Shown here piece by piece: positions 46,672 to 60,883 of a stretch of DNA of 64,000 bases. How positions within the stretch are numbered: the stretch's first letter is position 1; each line of letters begins with the position of its first letter. Position numbers and translations under genes: made by a program. The notes under the pieces are model-generated. The model was not told where the DNA came from and searched no databases. It saw only the letters and a program-made list of their open reading frames with translations. Source of the stretch: Brasilonema sp. CT11. GTDB lineage: Bacteria > Cyanobacteriota > Cyanobacteriia > Cyanobacteriales > Nostocaceae. The DNA is taken from positions 59,348 to 123,347 of the forward strand of contig NZ_JABXYX010000008.1 in the NCBI RefSeq assembly GCF_017982655.1. Direction: 5' to 3'.

Positions 46672-49386
46672 TCAACGCGCAGCACAGTTACTAGTAGGTG
46701 CTGGCTGCTCACGCACCGGACCCGTTTTCGTAGGATCATAACCTACCAACACCACCTGACCTTTTTCGTTATATATCCAACCCTGTGCTGGTATTATCTT
46801 CTTGACTCTTGGCTGTTGAGATGGCTGCTTTTGTGTTGTAGTTGTTGAATTCACTGTACTTGCAACAGGTTGAATTAAATCAACCAGCACATTTTCATTA
46901 CTGATAATGTTATTGGGGTCAGTTGGAAGTCCGCCACGTCCGGTGATGGTAAAGCTACTACCAGAACCTTTTATACAGGGATTTTGGGCAATCTGCTGTG
47001 CGGGGTCGATGACAGTTTCTGATAATTCAAACAACCCACGGGTGGGGTCAGTATCGGGTGTGTTAAATTGCACAGTCCCATTGAACTGTGGACCAGCTTC
47101 AGAAGCAGCAGAGATGACGCTATCTGGTGAAAGAAATCTGCCTCCTTTTGTTGTAATGCTTACCTTCCCCCCATAACCTTGTTGGGCATTAGCTGTGATT
47201 TGGCTTTTTTCTATGGCAACTAGGTTGTCAGTGTTAATCTTAATATTGCCTCCATCAGCCGTAGCTGTAGCATTGGTGGTGATTTTGCCGTTCTGGCGCA
47301 AGATAAAGTCAAAAGAATTCACGCTAATGTTGCCTTTTCCCCCACGAGTGTTGGCGTTAAGCGAACTGTCATCAAGCTTAATGGTGTCAGCCACAATCTC
47401 CAGATCACCAGCATTACTATTGCCAGTACTGTTGACTTCCAATCCTGTTTGAGCAAGAACTAGGGTTTTTGCTCGCACCTTTAAGTCTCCAGCATTGCCA
47501 CTGCCCGAGTTATTCGTCCGCACGCCTGCTGCGTTAATCTTAAATAGACCTGCAGTAATGTTGATTTCTCCAGCGTTACCTGTACTATTTTCCGTTGTAC
47601 TGCTAGAGACTTCTGAGCGTTCCACTAGAAAAGAACCTGCACTAATGTTGATTTTTCCAGCGTCACCTTTACCATAAGTGGTTGTTGTTATACCTGCACT
47701 TTGCGGTAATTCCAAAGTACCTGCGACGGTAATGTTGATTTCTCCACCTTTAGCTGTGCTATATTCCCGCGCCTCGCTACGAACACCTCCATTTTCAAGC
47801 CGAAAAGAATTTGCATTGATATTAATTTTTCCAGCGTCACCCATACGATAAGTGTTAGTACTTATAGTTGAGTTGTTGCTGGTAAGAGAGTCTGTGACAT
47901 TAAAGTTGATTTCTCCGCCTTTACCAGTGTTGTATAGCGCACGGCTATAGACACCCGAGGTGTCTATCTGCAAAGAATTTGCACTGATGTTGATTTTGCC
48001 AGCATTACCCGTCCCAGAGGTGTCTGTTTCTATACCTGCTTTCTTGAGCACCATTGGACCGTTGACACTCATGTTGATGTCTCCAGCAAAACCAGTGCTA
48101 CTTCCTGTCGTTATGCTCACGAACGCCGAGGAGCCTTTAATCTCCAAAGAATTTGCACCAATAATGTTGATGTCTCCGGCTTTACCCTTGTCCCATGTCT
48201 GAATGCTTACACCACTGCCATTATCAAACTTGATGTTGTTGGCATTGAGTTTTATTTGTGCGCCATCCCCTGAACTGAAGGTGTTAGAGAGGACGCTGGA
48301 GCGATTGAAACTTATAGAGTCACCAACAATGCTAATTTCTCCCCCATTTTTATCAGCAAGGGTATCAGCTAATAAAACTGATTTATCGGTGAAATTGATA
48401 TTTCTACCAATAATAGCAATAGAACCGCCGCCATCTCCTGTGACATTTGCGAACGCTTGACCAGAAAATTGGATGTCTCGAAAACTGGGGGTACCTTGAT
48501 AAGCAAGTGAAAAACCTTCAGATTGTGCTGGGACGAGATTGACAACCTGATTGCTATCAAAACTGCCGATTTCAATACGTCCTCCTTGTGACTTGAGTAC
48601 ACCACCTTCAACAGAAACATTTCCTCCCACGAGTGCTAAAGTTTTTCCGGGTTCGACTTGTAATCCTGTAACCGTCGAGTCAAATTTGTCACGGGGTCCT
48701 GACTCCACCTTATAATCAATTCCGCTCCCTGGTCCTCGTACTTGAATTTCCCCTGGATTATCCCGATACCTCAACCCAATCGGAACATTTATCGTTAACA
48801 GTGGGGGGGCTTGCGGGTTAGTCGCACTAAACTCAAAATTATTGTCAAAGATAAAACTATTCGCCGTACTCCCCAAAAACGAACCACCAATATTCAATCT
48901 GGCATTTGGTCCAAAGATAATCCCGGCTGGATTGAGCAAAAACACGTTTGCTGCGCCATTGGCTTTTATCAAACCATCAATATTAGAAATAGAACCACCT
49001 GTGACGCGGTTGATAATATTTTGCACATCAGCTGCATTCTCAAACACAGCCGAACCACCTGTGGGTACAGAAAATTCTTTAAAGCTGTGAAAAAGATTTC
49101 CTCCCCTTCTAGTGCCATCATTGATAGTGAAGTTTTTGCCGTCACGAGTAATAACTGTGGTAGATACAGTTCCATCTGAAGTCACTTGTTGGGCAACTGC
49201 AGTGGTGAGTGGTGCAAGACTGCCTATGATACATAGGGGTAAGGTGAACCAGAACAGCGATGGTAGCAAAGGGAGCCGCATCGTGAGGTGCGAGGCTGTT
49301 GCCGCCGCCTGAGCGCAAAGCGCACGCTCCGCGAACGGCGATAAGCCGGAGGCTTGACGCGAAGCGTATCGCCTAAATTTTTTCAT
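46672..49386 (-). CDS. filamentous-haemagglutinin-type exoprotein (TPS substrate), copy 1
   Basis: The frame has 904 codons. After a signal peptide the TPS secretion domain has NPAGIIFGPNARLNIGGSFL. A long repetitive beta-helix region follows with many GDINI/AGKINI-like rungs, and the C-terminus has ITGRGGLPTDP and a YNEKGQVVLVGYDPTKTG motif. The TpsB partner is not in the window. The N-terminal residues 4-35 are encoded by a dispersed repeat (49283-49376), so the natural leader may start at ATG 49281 or be disturbed. The C-terminal 110 residues are nearly identical in layout to the paralogue at 49559-52126. Confidence 0.85.
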   Translation of the reverse strand: MKKFRRYASRQASGLSPFAERALCAQAAATASHLTMRLPLLPSLFWFTLPLCIIGSLAPLTTAVAQQVTSDGTVSTTVITRDGKNFTINDGTRRGGNLFHSFKEFSVPTGGSAVFENAADVQNIINRVTGGSISNIDGLIKANGAANVFLLNPAGIIFGPNARLNIGGSFLGSTANSFIFDNNFEFSATNPQAPPLLTINVPIGLRYRDNPGEIQVRGPGSGIDYKVESGPRDKFDSTVTGLQVEPGKTLALVGGNVSVEGGVLKSQGGRIEIGSFDSNQVVNLVPAQSEGFSLAYQGTPSFRDIQFSGQAFANVTGDGGGSIAIIGRNINFTDKSVLLADTLADKNGGEISIVGDSISFNRSSVLSNTFSSGDGAQIKLNANNIKFDNGSGVSIQTWDKGKAGDINIIGANSLEIKGSSAFVSITTGSSTGFAGDINMSVNGPMVLKKAGIETDTSGTGNAGKINISANSLQIDTSGVYSRALYNTGKGGEINFNVTDSLTSNNSTISTNTYRMGDAGKININANSFRLENGGVRSEAREYSTAKGGEINITVAGTLELPQSAGITTTTYGKGDAGKINISAGSFLVERSEVSSSTTENSTGNAGEINITAGLFKINAAGVRTNNSGSGNAGDLKVRAKTLVLAQTGLEVNSTGNSNAGDLEIVADTIKLDDSSLNANTRGGKGNISVNSFDFILRQNGKITTNATATADGGNIKINTDNLVAIEKSQITANAQQGYGGKVSITTKGGRFLSPDSVISAASEAGPQFNGTVQFNTPDTDPTRGLFELSETVIDPAQQIAQNPCIKGSGSSFTITGRGGLPTDPNNIISNENVLVDLIQPVASTVNSTTTTQKQPSQQPRVKKIIPAQGWIYNEKGQVVLVGYDPTKTGPVREQPAPTSNCAAR

Positions 49387-49558
49387 ATAGCAGGGAACAG
49401 GAAACAGTGAACAGTGAACACTTCGACAAGCTCAGTGCATCGCAGTGAACAGTAAACAGTAAACAGTAAACAGTGAACAGTAAACAAGGGGTGGACTTTG
49501 TCCGTTTCCTACCTGATAACTGGTAACTGATAACTGATAACTGATAACTGTTAAAGTT
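49387..49558. repeat. short tandem repeats between exoprotein genes
   Basis: The spacer is mostly tandem units of the types cagtaaacagtaaacag and gataactgataactg. It has no gene. Confidence 0.7.
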
Positions 49559-52126
49559 TTATCTTGTTGCAGCACAGTTACTAGTAGGTGCTGGCTGTTC
49601 CCGTTGTGGACCAGTTTTGGTAGGATCATAAGCTACCAGCACCACTTGACCTTTTTCGTTATATATCCAACCCTGTGCTGGTACTATCTTTTTGACAGGT
49701 GGCTGTTGAGATGCTTTCTTTTCTGTTGCAGTTGTTGAACTTACTCTACTGGGAACAGGTTCAACTAAATCAACCCGCACATTGTCACTACTGAGGATTT
49801 TATTGGGGTCAGATGGCAATCCGCCACGTCCGGTGATGGTGAAAGTACTACCAAAACCTTTGACACAGGGATTTTGGGCAACCTGCTGTGCAGCGTCGAT
49901 AACAGTTTCTGTCAATTCAAATAATCCTTGGCTGGGGTCTACATATTCAATGAACAACTGTGGACCTAGCACAGATGTGGCAGTGACATCGCTGTCTGGA
50001 GAGCGAAAAAAGCTTTTAGCTCTAACAACTACGTTTCCATTTAAGCCTGATTCGGCACTGGCACTGATGTCGCTATTTTCTTGAGTAACTAGGTTACCTG
50101 TGTTAATGCTTATGTTGCCTCCATCAGCCGTGCCTGTGGCGTTAGCAGTGATTTTGCTGTTGTTGCGCAAGATTAAATCATCAGAATTAACGCTAATGTT
50201 GCCTTTTCCCCCACGAGTGTTGGCGTTAAGCGAACTGTTATCAAGCTTAATGGTGTCAGCCACAATGTCCAAATTACCAGCATTACCATTACCACTACTG
50301 TTGACTCCCAATGCTGTTAGACGAATATCTAGGGTTTTTGCTCGCACTTTCAAGTCTCCAGCATTACCACTGCCCGAGTTGTTTGTCTCCACGAATGCTG
50401 AGTTGTTGGTCTTAAATAGACCTGCGGTAATGTTGATTTCTCCGGCGTTACCTGTGCCACTTCTCTCCGTATTGCTGCTAGCGACTCCTGAGCGTTCCAG
50501 TAAAAAAGAATTTGCATTGATGTTGATTTTTCCAGCGTCACCTTTACCAAAAGTTTGTGTAGATATAACTGTGCCATTTCCTGGAGTATCTAGGACTTCC
50601 AGAGAGTTTGCGGTAATGTTGATTTCTCCACCCCGACCTGTGCTACTTACCCCCACCTCGCTAAGAATTTGTCCTTTCAACTGAAAAAAATTTGCATTAA
50701 TATTGATTTTTCCCGCGTCAGCCGTGCCATAGGTGCTGGTTTGTATACCTGTTCTGTTGGTCGTAAGAGAGTCTGCGACTTTAATGTTGATTTCTCCACC
50801 TTGACCTGTCTTGAACGTACGGCTTAAGACACCCGAGTTGTCACTCTGGAAAGAATTTGCATTAATGTTGATTTTGCCAGCATTACCCGTCCCAGAGGAG
50901 TCGGTTATTATACCTGTATTGGCGATCGCCATCGGACCATTGACAGCAATGTTGATGTCTCCGGCTTTACCAGTGCTAGTTCCTGTCGTTGTGCTCACAA
51001 GGCCAGTTCCGCCTTCAATTCCCAAAGAATTTGCACGAACGTTGATATTTCCGGCATTACCCCTGTCCGATGTCTGAATGTTTACACCACTGCGATTCTC
51101 AAACTTGATGTTGTTGGCATCCAGTTTAATTTGTCCGCCGTTCCCGGAACTGGAGGTGTTGGAGGTGACGCTGGAGTTATTGAAACCTATAAAGTCACCA
51201 ATAATGCTAATTTCTCCCCCATTTTGATTACCAAGGGTATTAGCTAATAGAGCTGAATTATTGGTGAAATTGATGTTCCTCCCGAGTATGGCAATAGAAC
51301 CGCTGCCATCTCCGGTGACATTGGCGGATGCACCCTTAGAAAACTGGATGTCTCGAAAACTGGGGGTACCTTGATACAAGAGCGATAATCCTTGTTCTAC
51401 TGGGACGAGATTCACAACCTGGTTGCTGTCAAAACTGCCGATTTCAATACGTCCTCCTGGTGCATACAGTACCCCACCATCTAAGGTGACATTACCGCCT
51501 ACTAGTGTTAAGGAGTTTCTTTGTCGAACACCAAGACCAACAATCTTGCCACTATTATCAACGGCTGTAGACTGATTAACGATATTTTGAGGATTATCCC
51601 GATACCTCAACCCAATCGGAACATTTATAGTTAACAGTGGCGGTGCTTGTGGATCAGTCGCACTAAACTCAAATTTATTGTCAAATAGGAAACTGTTGGC
51701 TGTACTTCCTAAAAACGAACCACCAATATTCAAGCTGGCATTTGGTCCAAAAATAATCCCCGCTGGATTGAGTAAAAACACGTTTGCCTTGCCGAGTGCT
51801 CTAATCGCACCATCAATATTAGAAGCAGAACCACCTGTGACTCGACTAATAATATTTTGCACACTATCGGCATTGTTGAAATTAGCCGAGCCACCTGTGG
51901 GTACAGAAAATTCTTTGAAGCTGTGAAAAAGGTTTCCTCCTCTTCTTGTCCCATCATTGATGTTGAAATTTTTCCCATCAGGAGTAGTGACGGTGGTAGA
52001 TACAGTTCCATCAGGAGTTACTTGTTGAGTGACTTGTTGTGCTGTGGCTGTATCTAGAAAAGTTAAACTCCCTATGGCGCATAGGGGTAAGGTGAATAAA
52101 ATTAGTGGATGCCAACCCTGTTTCAT
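49559..52126 (-). CDS. filamentous-haemagglutinin-type exoprotein (TPS substrate), copy 2
   Basis: The protein has 855 residues from the ATG at 52126, chosen because GGAG lies 7 nt upstream (a TTG four codons earlier is less likely). Signal peptide, TPS domain (NPAGIIFGPNASLNIGGSFL), beta-helix repeats and the C-terminal ITGRGGLPSDP/YNEKGQVVLVAYDPTKTG match copy 1. Both should be secreted to the outer surface via a TpsB pore. The two lie head to tail with 172 bp between, so a tandem duplication is likely. Confidence 0.88.
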   Translation of the reverse strand: MKQGWHPLILFTLPLCAIGSLTFLDTATAQQVTQQVTPDGTVSTTVTTPDGKNFNINDGTRRGGNLFHSFKEFSVPTGGSANFNNADSVQNIISRVTGGSASNIDGAIRALGKANVFLLNPAGIIFGPNASLNIGGSFLGSTANSFLFDNKFEFSATDPQAPPLLTINVPIGLRYRDNPQNIVNQSTAVDNSGKIVGLGVRQRNSLTLVGGNVTLDGGVLYAPGGRIEIGSFDSNQVVNLVPVEQGLSLLYQGTPSFRDIQFSKGASANVTGDGSGSIAILGRNINFTNNSALLANTLGNQNGGEISIIGDFIGFNNSSVTSNTSSSGNGGQIKLDANNIKFENRSGVNIQTSDRGNAGNINVRANSLGIEGGTGLVSTTTGTSTGKAGDINIAVNGPMAIANTGIITDSSGTGNAGKININANSFQSDNSGVLSRTFKTGQGGEINIKVADSLTTNRTGIQTSTYGTADAGKININANFFQLKGQILSEVGVSSTGRGGEINITANSLEVLDTPGNGTVISTQTFGKGDAGKININANSFLLERSGVASSNTERSGTGNAGEINITAGLFKTNNSAFVETNNSGSGNAGDLKVRAKTLDIRLTALGVNSSGNGNAGNLDIVADTIKLDNSSLNANTRGGKGNISVNSDDLILRNNSKITANATGTADGGNISINTGNLVTQENSDISASAESGLNGNVVVRAKSFFRSPDSDVTATSVLGPQLFIEYVDPSQGLFELTETVIDAAQQVAQNPCVKGFGSTFTITGRGGLPSDPNKILSSDNVRVDLVEPVPSRVSSTTATEKKASQQPPVKKIVPAQGWIYNEKGQVVLVAYDPTKTGPQREQPAPTSNCAATR

Positions 52127-52138
52127 GATCAACTCCAA

Positions 52139-55977
<3,839 letters not shown>

Positions 55978-56667
55978 GTGAAATAGTTAATCGTCAATAG
56001 TCATGTAGTGTTGAAGTTGGGGTGTAAGGGTGTAGGGATAAAAACAGAAGCAGGGAGCACCGGAGTAGGGAGAGGACTAGTTCACGTGAACTAATTTGCC
56101 CCAGCACCCAAGCCAAGCGTGCTCCCTACTTCTTCCCCCTTACACCCTTACACCCTTACAACGCCAGGTGCTAAGAAAGCGGGAAGCCGCCAAGGGCGTC
56201 TACAAGTCGGGAAACCCTTTCGGCAGTTCCTCATGGGGAGCCAGTACTGAAGGAGGGTTTCCCTCCGTAGGTATCTGGCGTTGGAAACCCCCAAGACCGG
56301 ACTGCCTCACCAACGCACTGGCTCCCCTTACACCCTGCCCGTAGGACTATTGACTCGCAAAAGGTATTCTAAGCTTTGCCAACATTAGCTTTTGTGACTG
56401 TCAGTAGAGCAGTAAACATGAAAAGCAATGTTACAAAGTATTAAGAGGAGTCATAATTGCTCAACAGAATGCCCGAAAATAATTCCGGAAGGTAACTGAG
56501 TTTATGAGCTTATGTACTAGCCATTACGCAAGCGCACTCGTTTAAGTATTAGTTGCACCAGTTGTTTGGCTGTTGTATCTAAAAGATGAGAAAATAAGCT
56601 TAGTTAACCAATCAAAGCCGCACCAGTTTAAGATTCTGGTTTTATTTAGTACTGGAGGAATCCATTA
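55978..56667. other. spacer between apcE and apcA with dispersed repeats
   Basis: The first 360 bp contain repeats (agggagcac...gtgctccct hairpin near 56054-56125; dispersed palindrome near 56215-56320). The part from 56345 to 56667 is free of recognisable repeats and probably carries the apcA promoter and leader. GGAGGA lies before the apcA ATG. Confidence 0.55.
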
Positions 56668-57153
56668 ATGAGTATCGTCACGAAGTCCATCGTGAATGCT
56701 GACGCAGAAGCGCGCTACCTCAGTCCTGGTGAACTAGACCGGATTAAGGGATTTGTTACTAGTGGTGAAAAGCGTCTCCGCATTGCTCAAGTTATCACCG
56801 AGAACCGCGAGCGTATTGTGAAGCAAGCTGGTGATCAACTGTTCCAAAGACGTCCTGATGTTGTTTCTCCTGGCGGTAATGCTTACGGTCAAGAAATGAC
56901 CGCTACCTGTTTGCGCGATTTGGATTACTACCTCCGTCTCGTCACCTACGGCGTTGTCGCTGGTGATGTCACCCCCATTGAAGAAATTGGCCTTGTGGGT
57001 GTTCGCGAAATGTACAAGTCCCTTGGTACTCCAATTGAAGGTGTTGCTGAAGGTGTCCGTGGTTTGAAGAACGCTGCTGCGTCACTGTTGTCTGGTGAAG
57101 ACGCTGCTGAAGCTAGCTCTTACTTCGACTACGTAGTCGGTGGCTTGCAATAG
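56668..57153 (+). CDS. apcA: allophycocyanin alpha subunit
   Basis: The 161-residue protein has the phycocyanobilin-binding Cys81 in [14 protein letters not shown] and the family start [20 protein letters not shown]. It pairs with ApcB to form the trimeric discs of the phycobilisome core. ApcB follows after 66 bp. Confidence 0.97.
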   Translation: MSIVTKSIVNADAEARYLSPGELDRIKGFVTSGEKRLRIAQVITENRERIVKQAGDQLFQRRPDVVSPGGNAYGQEMTATCLRDLDYYLRLVTYGVVAGDVTPIEEIGLVGVREMYKSLGTPIEGVAEGVRGLKNAAASLLSGEDAAEASSYFDYVVGGLQ

Positions 57154-57219
57154 GGTGAAGTTATTTCCCTGCTGAAACTGAAATAATGCAATAAGGTTGG
57201 AAATAAGGAATTAACTAAC

Positions 57220-57708
57220 ATGGCTCAAGACGCAATTACCTCTGTCATTAACTCTGCAGACGTTCAAGGTAAGTACTTGGATACTTCTGCTCTTCAAAAG
57301 CTTAAGAGCTACTTCTCAACTGGCGAGCTGCGCGTACGTGCTGCTACCACCATTGCTGCTAACTCATCTGCAATTGTCAAAGAAGCTGTAGCTAAGGCTC
57401 TGTTGTATTCTGACATTACCCGTCCCGGCGGTAACATGTACACCACTCGTCGCTATGCTGCTTGCATCCGCGACTTGGATTACTACCTCCGTTATGCTAC
57501 CTACGCTATGTTGGCAGGCGATCCATCCATATTGGATGAGCGTGTCCTCAATGGCTTGAAAGAAACCTACAACTCCTTAGGTGTACCCGTCGGTGCTACC
57601 GTGCAAGCTATCCAAGCTATCAAAGAAGTGACTGCTAGCTTGGTAGGTCCTGACGCTGGTAAGGAAATGGGTGTTTACTTGGATTACATTTCCTCCGGCT
57701 TAAGCTAA
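57220..57708 (+). CDS. apcB: allophycocyanin beta subunit
   Basis: The 162-residue protein has the chromophore Cys82 (81 in mature numbering) in [14 protein letters not shown] and the Asn of GGNMY that is methylated in this family. It is cotranscribed with apcA and apcC. Confidence 0.97.
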   Translation: MAQDAITSVINSADVQGKYLDTSALQKLKSYFSTGELRVRAATTIAANSSAIVKEAVAKALLYSDITRPGGNMYTTRRYAACIRDLDYYLRYATYAMLAGDPSILDERVLNGLKETYNSLGVPVGATVQAIQAIKEVTASLVGPDAGKEMGVYLDYISSGLS

Positions 57709-57940
57709 AAGCTAGGTTGCACTTGAGAACTTAAGTGCTGCTTTATTAAGTAAGGTCTGGAAATCAGTCGTGAGTGCTAGAACTTTTAATCGCTTATCTT
57801 GCTAAAGATGTATGTATGATGAGTGTTAAAAGTCTAGTATTGATGCTTGATTTCCAGCCTTTGAGTGATTAGATAAAATATGCACTCATAATTCTTTGAA
57901 ATAAAAAAGTTTCCATTTCACTATAGGGAGATATCAAAAC

Positions 57941-58147
57941 ATGGCAAGGTACTTTAAAATTACTGCTGTTGTTCCTAGCAAAACCCGAACTCGTACTCAG
58001 CGTGAGCTGCAAAACACTTATTTCACTAAGCTTGTTCCCTACGAAAACTGGTTCAGTGAACAACAACGGATTCAAAAAGCAGGCGGCACAATTGTCAAGG
58101 TAGAGTTGGCTACTGGTAAGCGAGGAACTAATACTGGTTTGTCTTAA
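57941..58147 (+). CDS. apcC: phycobilisome core linker, 7.8 kDa
   Basis: The 68-residue protein begins MARYFKITAVVPSKTRTRTQ and contains VPYENWFSEQQRI, as in ApcC. It caps the core cylinders. The 232-bp gap after apcB is normal for this locus, where transcripts often end or are processed before apcC. Confidence 0.96.
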   Translation: MARYFKITAVVPSKTRTRTQRELQNTYFTKLVPYENWFSEQQRIQKAGGTIVKVELATGKRGTNTGLS

Positions 58148-58311
58148 TCTCACTTATCTAAGTAGCCATTTTGAATTAAATATAAAATGTAGTGCTGGCC
58201 AGAAAACCGGCGTTGGTAATAAAGTAGGGAGTTTTCCGGTTCCCACTACCGCTATCTACAAATTAATTATGGCTACCTACTTATGTGAATACGACTTGTA
58301 GGAAGTTGTCA

Positions 58312-58337
58312 AGAGGTCAGGTAGACCTCTTTTTTGT
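58312..58337 (+). terminator. intrinsic terminator of apcABC
   Basis: The stem AGAGGTC/GACCTCT with a 5-nt loop is followed by TTTTTT, 165 bp after the apcC stop. The same hairpin lies only 36 bp from the end of the convergent Spy-like gene. Confidence 0.8.
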
Positions 58338-58372
58338 TTGCGCAAAACGCGGTTAAAAACCTAATTATTCTG

Positions 58373-58891
58373 CTAGCTTGATGGAGGTCGTTTTGGCATG
58401 TTCTGGTGAAATTTTTCCAGTTGTTGTCGCTGTTCATCAGTGAAAACTGATTTCACTTGTTCATGAGATGATTGCATAATCTCCTCAATTTTTGCTTTTT
58501 GATCATTACTAAGATTCAAGTCAGCAAAAGGACTTTTTCCCCCTGCTTCTAGGGGAGGCATAGGAGGCATACCAGGACCACCAAAGCCACCGTCCATCCC
58601 ACCTCTACGGTTTTTCATTTGAGCGAATTTTTCTTGTAATTTCTGCCGTTGTTCTGATGTGAGAATGGCATCAATTTTTTCTTTGGTTTGTTTGTCAATT
58701 TCGTCCAAACGTTGTTTTTGGTCATCACTCAGGTTTATATTTGGAGGTTGACCTGGTGGCCCTGATTGGGGAAAGTTTTGCGCATGGAAAGCTGGACTTG
58801 ATGGGAAAGGTAAAGCTTGTGCGCTTAAGGGAACAGCTATCAAAGTCAGCCCAATCACTAGAGAGAACATCTTGACAAGTTTGAGTTTCAT
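58373..58891 (-). CDS. Spy/CpxP-like periplasmic protein
   Basis: The 172-residue protein has a signal peptide ending in SAQA, a Pro-rich stretch, and two LTxxQ-like helical repeats (LTSEQRQKLQEKF and FTDEQRQQLEKF) split by a Gly/Met/Pro-rich linker. That is the layout of Spy/CpxP-family chaperones. It is likely periplasmic; a specific role is not known. Confidence 0.75.
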   Translation of the reverse strand: MKLKLVKMFSLVIGLTLIAVPLSAQALPFPSSPAFHAQNFPQSGPPGQPPNINLSDDQKQRLDEIDKQTKEKIDAILTSEQRQKLQEKFAQMKNRRGGMDGGFGGPGMPPMPPLEAGGKSPFADLNLSNDQKAKIEEIMQSSHEQVKSVFTDEQRQQLEKFHQNMPKRPPSS

Positions 58892-59385
58892 TATGACCTC
58901 GTTGCCAATTTATTGAGTTCAACATCAAAATCATAAGAATTTGCATGATTCTTTGAGATGGGGGAAAAGTCCCAAATCTCACTTTTTTGTTGTAGAGAAA
59001 AAGTACTAAATTCAAACAGGACTTTTCTCCTACTTGATCGGGATAGAGGCAAAACAAGTCAAAAGTATCAAGTCAAAAGTCAAAATTAATACTTTTGACT
59101 TTTGATTTTTGACTTTTGACTTCCCTGAAAGGGCGGGGGTGTAGGGGAAATCTGGCGGTATTTTATTTCGATGGGTAAAATCTGGGTTGACAGCGTAATA
59201 TTCTTCTCATACCTGTCGCAAGGTTTGAGTACTGTAATGATCGCCGCTGCTTGGTGGGAGTTCTCAGTTTGCTCAAGTTTGATGCTGAAACACAGAATCA
59301 ACAACTTAATCCCTTTTGAGTGCAAGTTGGTATCATTAACGTCAACTCTAAACGATCGCACCTTACAATCTAAATTTTATTCATC
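58892..59385. other. 494-bp spacer with tandem repeats, upstream of ftsW
   Basis: At about 59056-59125 there are units of the type caagtcaaaagt and tttgacttttgac, which form an imperfect palindrome. The rest has no recognised gene and probably carries promoters of the two divergent genes. Confidence 0.5.
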
Positions 59386-60636
59386 GTGAATCTACGCCGC
59401 CTGACTTTATTATTTGATGACTCCGTGTCCAGCTGGGCATTAGAGGCGCGTTTATTGCGCTGGTTAACGCTGGTTTGGCTGTTTGTGGGATTAGTGATGC
59501 TATTTTCGGCATCTTATCCCGTAGCTGATGTTCGTCAACATGACGGACTTTACTACTTTAAACGTCAACTTTTGTGGGTACTAGTCGGTTTAATAGTATT
59601 CAATATTGTTGTTCATTTGCCTTTGCATAAGATTTTAAAGATATCCCATTGGTTTGTGATACTGTTTTTGACGTTGATTTTCGTCACCCTAGTACCGGGA
59701 TTAGGAAAGAAGGCTTTTGACGCATCCCGGTGGATAGCTTTAGGACCGATTCCAATTCAACCTTCTGAATTAATTAAACCTTTTTTGGTGTTGCAAAGTG
59801 CCCGACTTTTTGGTCAGTGGGAAAACCTGAGTTGGCGTGTTCGCTTCTTTTGGCTGGGTATTTTTGGTCTAGTCCTGTTAGGTATTTTGGCACAGCCCAA
59901 CTTGAGCACAACCGCACTGTGTGGTATGACGATTTGGTTTATTGCCCTTGCTGCTGGATTACCTTACAAGTACTTAGGAGGAACAGCATTGGGGGGAGTG
60001 TTGTTGGCAGTACTCAGTATCAGTATCAAGGATTACCAGCGTAAGCGGGTGTTGTCATTTCTCAACCCTTGGGCTGATGCAACTGGGGATGGTTATCAAC
60101 TAGTGCAACGTGACCTGATATACCATCTGTGGTATCAAAACCAAATCAGCACAAGAAAATTTTTTGCTGATACTTACACCTTATTTTATAGAGAATGGGG
60201 TGCTGGGTTTGGGCTTTCTCAACAAAAGCAGTTTTATTTGCCAATTCAGGATACTGATTTTATTTTTGCTGTGTTTGCTGAGGAGTTTGGCTTTGTTGGT
60301 GGTGTTGTGCTGTTGTTACTGATTGCTTTATACGCCACTTTAGGATTAATTATCGCTCTCAAGGCAAAGCATCCAGTGTATCGATTGGTGGCGATCGGTG
60401 TGACAATTTTGATGGTGGGACAATCTTTACTCCACATTGGTGTGACTACTGGTGCTTTGCCAACAACGGGTTTGCCATTGCCCATGTTTAGTTATGGTGG
60501 AAATTCGATGATTGCAAGTTTGATGGCATCTGCTTTGATTATTCGGGTTGCACGCCAAAGTAGTGAAGCTGAGGTGGTACCGTTGCGAGAGGAAGGTGAG
60601 AAGAGGCGCAAACGACGGCTATTTCAGAAGAAGTAA
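59386..60636 (+). CDS. ftsW: FtsW/RodA-family peptidoglycan glycosyltransferase
   Basis: The 416-residue protein starts at GTG 59386 and has about ten membrane helices with the SEDS motifs KAFDASRWI, IQPSELIKPF, GDGYQLVQ, and the catalytic-type Asp in IQDTDFIFAVFAEEFGFVGG, then the C-terminal TTGLPLPMFSYGGNS. It polymerises septal or lateral lipid II. The periplasmic loop between GYQLVQ and WGAGFGLSQQK is about 28 residues longer than in typical members because an 84-bp repeat (60112-60195) is inserted in frame. FtsW is preferred over RodA by overall feel; the distinction is not certain. Confidence 0.85.
   Translation: MNLRRLTLLFDDSVSSWALEARLLRWLTLVWLFVGLVMLFSASYPVADVRQHDGLYYFKRQLLWVLVGLIVFNIVVHLPLHKILKISHWFVILFLTLIFVTLVPGLGKKAFDASRWIALGPIPIQPSELIKPFLVLQSARLFGQWENLSWRVRFFWLGIFGLVLLGILAQPNLSTTALCGMTIWFIALAAGLPYKYLGGTALGGVLLAVLSISIKDYQRKRVLSFLNPWADATGDGYQLVQRDLIYHLWYQNQISTRKFFADTYTLFYREWGAGFGLSQQKQFYLPIQDTDFIFAVFAEEFGFVGGVVLLLLIALYATLGLIIALKAKHPVYRLVAIGVTILMVGQSLLHIGVTTGALPTTGLPLPMFSYGGNSMIASLMASALIIRVARQSSEAEVVPLREEGEKRRKRRLFQKK
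60112..60195 (+). repeat. 84-bp repeat inserted in frame in ftsW
   Basis: This stretch is 81/84 identical to the reverse complement of 60884-60967. It encodes residues DLIYHLWYQNQISTRKF and onward to FYRE within the large periplasmic loop, adds exactly 28 codons and keeps the frame. The three mismatches lie in the first 16 bp. Confidence 0.9.
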
Positions 60637-60660
60637 GAGTCACCTCGATACGGTTCGGTA

Positions 60661-60840
60661 ATGTTCGGTTATCTCAAAGGAGATCCCCCCAACCCCCCTT
60701 AAAAAGGGGGGCTATACTGACCAACTCACGCCAGGTACTTCAAGTCGGGAAACCCGCCCAACGCCTTAAAAAGGGGGCTATCTTACTTACCCATTTACCC
60801 CCTTTTTAAGGGGGTCGCCGCAGGCGGGGGGATCTTATCC
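60661..60840. repeat. GC-rich palindromic repeat between ftsW and the CHAT-TIR-AAA gene
   Basis: The stretch begins ggagatccccccaacccccc and ends with its approximate complement gggggtcgccgcaggcgggggg, with a run of A/T (ttaaaaaggg) near each side and a partial copy of the dispersed palindrome in the middle. It forms a long hairpin and could also stop ftsW transcripts. Confidence 0.6.
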
Positions 60841-60883
60841 GAACTGAGCGTCACCTCTAGTTGTGCATAAGTTAATTTTGGTT

